64,000 nucleotides of DNA. It comes from Thamnaconus septentrionalis (lineage: Eukaryota; Chordata; Actinopteri; Tetraodontiformes; Monacanthidae). Of the stretch, positions 60,101 through 64,000 are shown in pieces. The notes under the pieces were generated by a model, which saw only the letters and a list, made by a program, of their open reading frames with translations, did not search any database and had not been told where the DNA came from. The stretch spans positions 14,925,489 through 14,989,488 of the forward strand of contig CM020515.1 of assembly GCA_009823395.1 (NCBI GenBank). Direction: 5' to 3'. The stretch's first letter is position 1, and each line of letters opens with the position of its first letter. The translations under genes and the position numbers were made by a program.

Positions 60101-63100
60101 ATACATTTGTCTGGTGGTTAGCCGCCTTCCTTGTCATTATGCAATAACTGATGGCAGGAGAGGACAAGGGTGATGTTGAGGGTGAGGCCAGCTCGGTGCT
60201 GCGGTGCTCCGGGGCGTAGAAGTGCTGTCTCCCTGCGTGTTTGTGTACACAGACCCTGTCTGCGCCTGCAGGGCGGTGCGGAGAGTGAGCGGCTCTGACG
60301 GGGGCCGGGGGGGCGACGGGGGTCTTGCTGTTTAACCGTCGCGGTGTGGACGACGGCAATCAGACCTCTTCTGGAGCAAAGCAACGGTTAACGGCGTGTG
60401 TGCCAGGAGTGACAGTTTGATGGCGCGATGTTTTACGCTCTTATTTCTCCCCTCACACGCCTCCACTGCTGCACCGCCTCGGCACCGGTGCAATTCATTG
60501 TCGTCTCTGCATCTCTGCAGCCATTTGCCTGACTTAGCAAGTCTGATTTCCCCCCCCCCCTCTCTCTTTTTTGTTTGTTCCAGGGAAAAATTCAACAATT
60601 GCTAATTGTGGATGACCCCCAGGCTGCTGCCAGCTACTGTGTAAATTACATACCAGACTGCGACTCTGCTTTGCCTTACGACAGCCGTGCCCTGCAGCTG
60701 CCGGAGGTTAGTGCTGCCACCAACAGGAGCCAGTGACTCCCGGGGGGACAAAAGATGTTCTTCTTTGTTCGGTGCATGTACAACTGATGTGATGTGTCAT
60801 GTTTTTTGCCCCCCTACCAGCTCCCCAAAAAACCAAAAACAGCTCCAGAGATGCAGTATGACTTCTTTTTCGGTTTCACACAGAGACCCCGTCGTCTTCT
60901 CCCTTCTTATCCCCCCATCAGACTCCCTGTCTTTCATTAACACGCACGGCCATCAGCACACCCGTGTTTTTCCTGAGAATTCTATCACTATGAACCGGCA
61001 CGCGTCTCTCCCTCTGCGAAACAATATTTGAAAGGGCAGCACAGCAGAGGCCATCAGTCACAGGATAAGTGACTTGTTTTAAAACGGCGTGAGCTAGTGG
61101 GTTAGTTTGAGGTCAGTTTTCCTTTGGTGCGAGTCCCTCGACACATAACGTAACAAACATAACCAACAGAAGCAGATAAGACGCGACATAATAGATCTTC
61201 CCTCCCTTCAGAGACATTTACTGAAGAATATTTTAATCATCAATACTCTGAGTGACTGTAAGGCTAAATTCAATTGTGTGTAAAAGACAGATAAGCTGCG
61301 AGGAGGCGACCGGAGGACCAGATGTGAAAACATCTCAGCCTGCATCTCAGATGTGAAAACATCTCATTGTGTGCACGCCCGTTTGTGTGGAAATGAGTCA
61401 TTTCTTTCTGATTTATGAGCCACATGCACCCTCGCCTTAGAAAAAAAAGAGGAATAATTGGCACGCACACACTGCAGTGAGTGCATGTGTGTGTCTATAA
61501 CAAATGTGATTACTGATGATCTCTGCAGTTGGCTCAGGCAGCAATGGGAGAATGAGGCAATTCTGATAGTCGTCCAGATGGGTTTTTCAGAGGAACAGCT
61601 GAGCAATGGGATCTGAATCCTGAATTCTGTCAACATCTGTCACCCCACTGACCTACTTCCCATCACTCTCCTTCATGTGCTGACCCTGTTTTTCGAATGG
61701 ATCTGGACGAAATTGTTGTTTTTTTTTTAGCAGAGCCCGTTGCTCATGACTGACGACTGGCTGCACTTTGAATGGACGACACAGAACCGTGTTTGCTCAC
61801 CTGCCAGTGCACGTTTGGAATTAGCACCTCTCTACCATCGCAGGCTGGGTGACCCCTGACCTCACAGGCAAATATGTGCTTTGCTGTGACTTAGAAGCAC
61901 CAAGTCTGCAGTTGTTTGCCCATTCTCATTTGAAGTTTAGTTTTGGGGTTTTTCCAGCTTAGTGTGAATCGCCTCTCACCGACCCGCGCTGCCTGCCTTT
62001 ACTTTGCCGTTGCAGGGTTGCGTCCTCATTGTACTTCATTTGTTTTCAATTGTTTTCTGTCGCCCTCATCCTACGCTCCTTTTTCCCCCCAAAAAGAACC
62101 TCAGTCTCCTTCCTGATGGCACGGTGGAAAGCGACCAGCCCGACGAACAGAAGCAGCACTCTACAAAAGACAGAAAAGGCAAAAAGAACAAAAACAAGAG
62201 GGACAAGGGCTCCAAAGGCAAAGGGAAACGTAAAGGCAAGGGCAAAGGCAAGAAAGGGTCCAGGAGGAAGAAGCACGAGGAGAACGACCTCGAGGACGGC
62301 TTCCTCAGAGTGTCAACAGCGCTGCCCAGCTATCTGTCCCAGGAACCCTTTCAGCCCACAGAGTTGCCAGAGATTCAGAAAGGCCTTGAAACCATGATTC
62401 CAGCTGAAGACTTGGGGAAATCCTTCACGGAGATGCCCACACAAGAACTCGAGTCTGCGATGGAAGCTCCCACAGAGGTGCTTGAGTCAAAAGTCACCGA
62501 GGAGGTAGACAAGTTAACCTGTAGACAATCTCCACCCTCATCCGGACCTGCAGTTTGCAGCCCTAACAGATTGTTCCTCCTAACCATAGAGAGCACCTCT
62601 CCGTTTGCTTCCCACCACCATCACTAACCAGAGCCATCATAACATCACCTCCTCTACAGCACAACCCAGCCAGAAAACCCAGAAAATCCAGATTTAACCA
62701 ACATCATCTCACTTTGTGCTTTTTAATGTATGTGTGTATGTGTAATGTTTTGTAAAATAAGCATGCAAATCGACTGACGACGCAATGGCGTGCACGCTGC
62801 ATATGGTTTGTCTCCAACCACTTGAACCTAATAGAGACTGAATAGTTTGTTGAGTTGACAGTTGAGGTGAATAAATCATCTGAATCATTCCCCACGAGCT
62901 GTGCGGAACATTTCACAGCTGTATACAACGCAAGAGCCGTCTAATCAGTTACAGCAACAAAGATGGAATGCTGTTTGCAGGTTCCCATTTATTTATTTTT
63001 TTGTTTGCTAATTTGCCAGGAATACAAATATGTCATGCCGACGCGTTCCTGCAGCTTTTTCATTCTGTCCATGAATCTGACGTTATTTCATCAACTAATT

Positions 63101-64000
63101 ACAGCATGGCAGCGTAATTAACCGGCGCTCCTGTAAATCCTGTATCCTGGATGATTAACATTTTCGCCACAAGCCCATCTGCTTCGCCACTTTCTCTGTG
63201 TACTCTGCAAAAAAAGTCCCTTTGCTCGTGTGCACTGGGAGCTAATGAGGGGTACCCAGTGTCCCCTGGTGCATCTCTCTTATGACTCATTATAAATGTA
63301 TTTTGCCCTGCAGGAGGGTGCTCCACTGATAAAGCCGGTGGTCGAGGAGTATGGAGATGACCTTTACAAGGACCTCTATGATGATCTCTCCGTTTCCACG
63401 GTAACAGTGGGCCCGAATGCTACTGATTATGAGGTGAGTTAAATGCAAATGCAAACACAATTGCTCTGGCTGCGATGCGATGGGAGTTTGCTTCGATATT
63501 CATTAAGTTCCTGTCACAAATGGAGCCTTCCCTCCCTGTGCAGACTCTGGAGTTTGAGGATTACAAGAACGACACGCAGTACGAGGAGTACGAGGACCAC
63601 TTTGAGTTTGCAGAGCGGGACAGGGCCCAGACTTGGGACGGGGAGGTAACCCCTGCCTTGCGTTCTGAATGTTACTGACAAACTACCGAGAGGTTTATAA
63701 CAGTCTGTGTCTGTTCATCTGCCTGCAGAGGTCCAGAGGGGAGAAAGGCCAGAAGGGAGAGCAGGCCATTGCTGAACCGGTGAGCTGCTTGTGGCAGTCC
63801 TGTAGGATTTGTTCATGAAAAAAGGAAGGAAGTAACAGCTTAGCTAATGGCTTCATTCTGTCTGAACTGACAGGGTGCGCTGATACAGGGACCCCCAGGT
63901 CCGCCGGGGCCAGAGGTAAGCCTGCTTAACAATGATAACAAACAAACTGTGTTGCTAGTGTCTTTGTCCGCCTCGTCCAGGATGCGGATGTGTAAGTCAG
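48049..64000 (+). CDS. col5a3: Collagen type V alpha-3 chain, 5' ten exons (continues beyond window)
   Basis: The alpha-3(V) chain is a minor fibrillar procollagen secreted into the extracellular matrix, where it co-assembles with alpha-1(V) and alpha-2(V). Ten exons join in phase: 48049-48133, 55482-55643, 55962-56175, 56586-56748, 60584-60706, 62097-62504, 63314-63433, 63544-63645, 63729-63779 and 63874-63915. They give 490 codons. Domains in order are: signal peptide (about 1-26); TSPN/laminin-G-like N-propeptide domain (about 29-240) with Cys53, 173, 227 and 234; a strongly basic segment (about 273-308); an acidic Tyr-rich segment (386-459); [11 protein letters not shown]; then GPPGPPGPE, which begins the helix. 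The lysine/glycine-rich basic block is the hallmark of alpha-3(V) and separates it from alpha-1(V) and alpha-1(XI). The head-to-head position with rdh8 matches human COL5A3/RDH8. The helix and C-propeptide lie outside the window. The choice between teleost copies col5a3a and col5a3b is open. Confidence 0.95.
48134..55481 (+). other. col5a3: col5a3 intron 1
   Basis: A 7.3-kb first intron, a common site for enhancers in fibrillar collagen genes. It contains a CACGTG at 48150, CA/GT-rich patches and a CpG-rich block near 52.85-53.35 kb with a TATA-like element and a strong splice donor. No known exon was recognised. Confidence 0.85.
52850..53344 (+). promoter_or_regulatory. CpG-rich intronic block, possible alternative promoter/exon
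   Basis: This CpG-dense stretch sits in intron 1. It holds TATTTAAAAA at 53168-53177, TGAGTCA (AP-1 site) at 53183-53189 and a strong donor, ACAG|GTGAGA, after 53344. A 44-codon ORF from 53202 (starting [20 protein letters not shown]) stops before the donor. It may be an alternative first exon or an enhancer, and evidence is compositional only. Confidence 0.25.
55482..55643 (+). CDS. col5a3: col5a3 exon 2 (start of TSPN domain)
   Basis: The exon has 162 bases with acceptor CCGTTTGCAG and donor CCTG|GTAGAG. It encodes [18 protein letters not shown], Cys53 and QLFP. The PVDVL(K/R)xLG opening is characteristic of the mature N-terminus of type V/XI chains. Confidence 0.95.
55962..56175 (+). CDS. 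col5a3: col5a3 exon 3 (TSPN domain)
   Basis: The exon has 214 bases with acceptor CTCCTCCCAG and donor GGAAA|GTGGGT. It encodes [36 protein letters not shown] and VNLADGK. This is the beta-sandwich core of the laminin-G-like fold. Confidence 0.95.
56245..56269. repeat. (GT)n in col5a3 intron 3
   Basis: About 12 GT units. Confidence 0.93.
56586..56748 (+). CDS. col5a3: col5a3 exon 4 (TSPN domain)
   Basis: The exon has 163 bases with acceptor CACCTTTCAG and donor TTTGAG|GTAGGA. It encodes [19 protein letters not shown] with Cys173, then [16 protein letters not shown]. It joins exon 3 in phase to give DGKWHRIA. Confidence 0.95.
56749..60583 (+). other. col5a3: col5a3 intron 4
   Basis: A 3.8-kb intron without recognisable exons. 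It has a pyrimidine-rich stretch at 57.9-58.07 kb and AT-rich stretches near 59.5 kb. Confidence 0.85.
60584..60706 (+). CDS. col5a3: col5a3 exon 5 (end of TSPN domain)
   Basis: The exon has 123 bases with acceptor TTTGTTCCAG and donor CCGGAG|GTTAGT. It encodes [19 protein letters not shown] and then [14 protein letters not shown]. It supplies Cys227 and Cys234, completing the four-cysteine set seen in type V/XI N-propeptides. Confidence 0.95.
60707..62096 (+). other. col5a3: col5a3 intron 5
   Basis: A 1.4-kb intron. Type V/XI genes often carry alternatively spliced exons in this region, but no convincing extra exon was found. It includes a small direct duplication at 61319-61366. Confidence 0.75.
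62097..62504 (+). CDS. col5a3: col5a3 exon 6 (variable region with basic block)
   Basis: The exon has 408 bases, 136 codons, with donor GAGGAG|GTAGAC. It starts [19 protein letters not shown] block follows at residues 273-308 that is mostly Lys, Arg and Gly (for example [15 protein letters not shown]), then an acidic, Ser/Thr-rich stretch. The acceptor is taken as CCCCCCAAAAAG at 62095-62096, because a long pyrimidine-rich run precedes it. A stronger-looking TTGCAG ends at 62015 and would add 27 in-frame, hydrophobic residues. Confidence 0.85.
62505..63313 (+). other. col5a3: col5a3 intron 6
   Basis: An 809-base intron. The exon 6 frame stays open for 41 further codons past the donor, to a stop at 62625-62627. 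An AATAAA lies at 62870-62875. Confidence 0.8.
63314..63433 (+). CDS. col5a3: col5a3 exon 7 (acidic, Tyr-containing)
   Basis: The exon has 120 bases with acceptor TTGCCCTGCAG and donor TATGAG|GTGAGT. It encodes [20 protein letters not shown] and then [14 protein letters not shown]. It includes several Tyr next to Asp/Glu. Confidence 0.93.
63544..63645 (+). CDS. col5a3: col5a3 exon 8 (acidic, Tyr-rich)
   Basis: The exon has 102 bases with acceptor CCTGTGCAG and donor GGGGAG|GTAACC. It encodes [20 protein letters not shown] and then [14 protein letters not shown]. The Tyr residues in Asp/Glu surroundings are likely sulfation sites, as known for the N-propeptides of type V chains. Confidence 0.94.
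63729..63779 (+). CDS. col5a3: col5a3 exon 9 (short interrupted Gly-X-Y segment)
   Basis: The exon has 51 bases with acceptor GCCTGCAG and donor CCG|GTGAGC. It encodes [17 protein letters not shown], matching the EKGxKGEPA segment of type V N-propeptides. Confidence 0.93.
63874..63915 (+). CDS. col5a3: col5a3 exon 10 (collagenous repeats begin)
   Basis: The exon has 42 bases with acceptor CTGACAG and donor CCAGAG|GTAAGC. It encodes [14 protein letters not shown] and ends in phase 0, so later exons add Gly-X-Y triplets. The 84 bases after it look like intron. Confidence 0.92.

Noticed and set aside
61733..61858. Possible extra col5a3 exon after a TTTTTTTTAG acceptor in intron 5
   Set aside because: The frame stays open for about 40 codons but ends in TGA without a usable donor, and the peptide does not resemble the variable region.
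62004..62627. Single 207-codon open frame as a stand-alone gene
   Set aside because: It has no ATG start. Its core is col5a3 exon 6, with an acceptor and a GAGGAG|GTAGAC donor in phase with both neighbouring exons.
63941..64000. A further col5a3 exon at the right edge after CGTCCAG
   Set aside because: The following bases do not read as Gly-X-Y and reach a stop in frame, so the next exon must lie beyond the window.

Overview
The window is vertebrate nuclear DNA, almost certainly from a ray-finned (teleost) fish. It has split genes with GT-AG introns, abundant (CA)n and other microsatellites, one short Tc1/mariner-type inverted-repeat element and long non-coding tracts. No prokaryotic features, CRISPR arrays, rRNA or tRNA genes were seen. 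Only two genes can be reconstructed exon by exon, and both are recognised with high confidence.

Layout. (1) 1-34 kb is mostly non-coding. The best gene signal is a short minus-strand exon at 6166-6227. It encodes a signal-peptide-like N-terminus and ends in a strong splice donor, so it may be the first exon of an unidentified secreted or membrane protein whose remaining exons lie further left or outside the window. GC/CpG-rich, promoter-like patches occur near 1.5-2.3 kb and 25.05-25.6 kb. (2) 34253-39233, minus strand, is a complete six-exon rdh8 (photoreceptor all-trans-retinol dehydrogenase) gene encoding 317 residues. (3) 39.3-47.8 kb is the shared upstream region between two divergently transcribed genes. 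(4) 48049 to the right edge, plus strand, is the 5' part of col5a3 (collagen type V alpha-3). Ten exons (490 codons) cover the signal peptide, the TSPN/laminin-G-like N-propeptide domain, a very lysine-rich segment, an acidic tyrosine-rich segment and the first Gly-X-Y triplets. The triple helix continues beyond the window.

The head-to-head rdh8/col5a3 order matches what I recall of human 19p13.2, where COL5A3 and RDH8 are divergent neighbours. This independently supports both identifications. The two proteins do not act together: RDH8 reduces all-trans-retinal in photoreceptor outer segments, and alpha-3(V) is a minor fibrillar collagen chain. Their linkage is therefore synteny rather than an operon-like unit. 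CTCF-like motifs lie on both sides of rdh8 and might insulate it from the collagen gene and the non-coding tract.

Limits. Exon borders were read by eye from reading frame, phase and GT-AG signals. UTR ends, promoters and transcription-factor motifs are tentative. No database search or alignment was possible.
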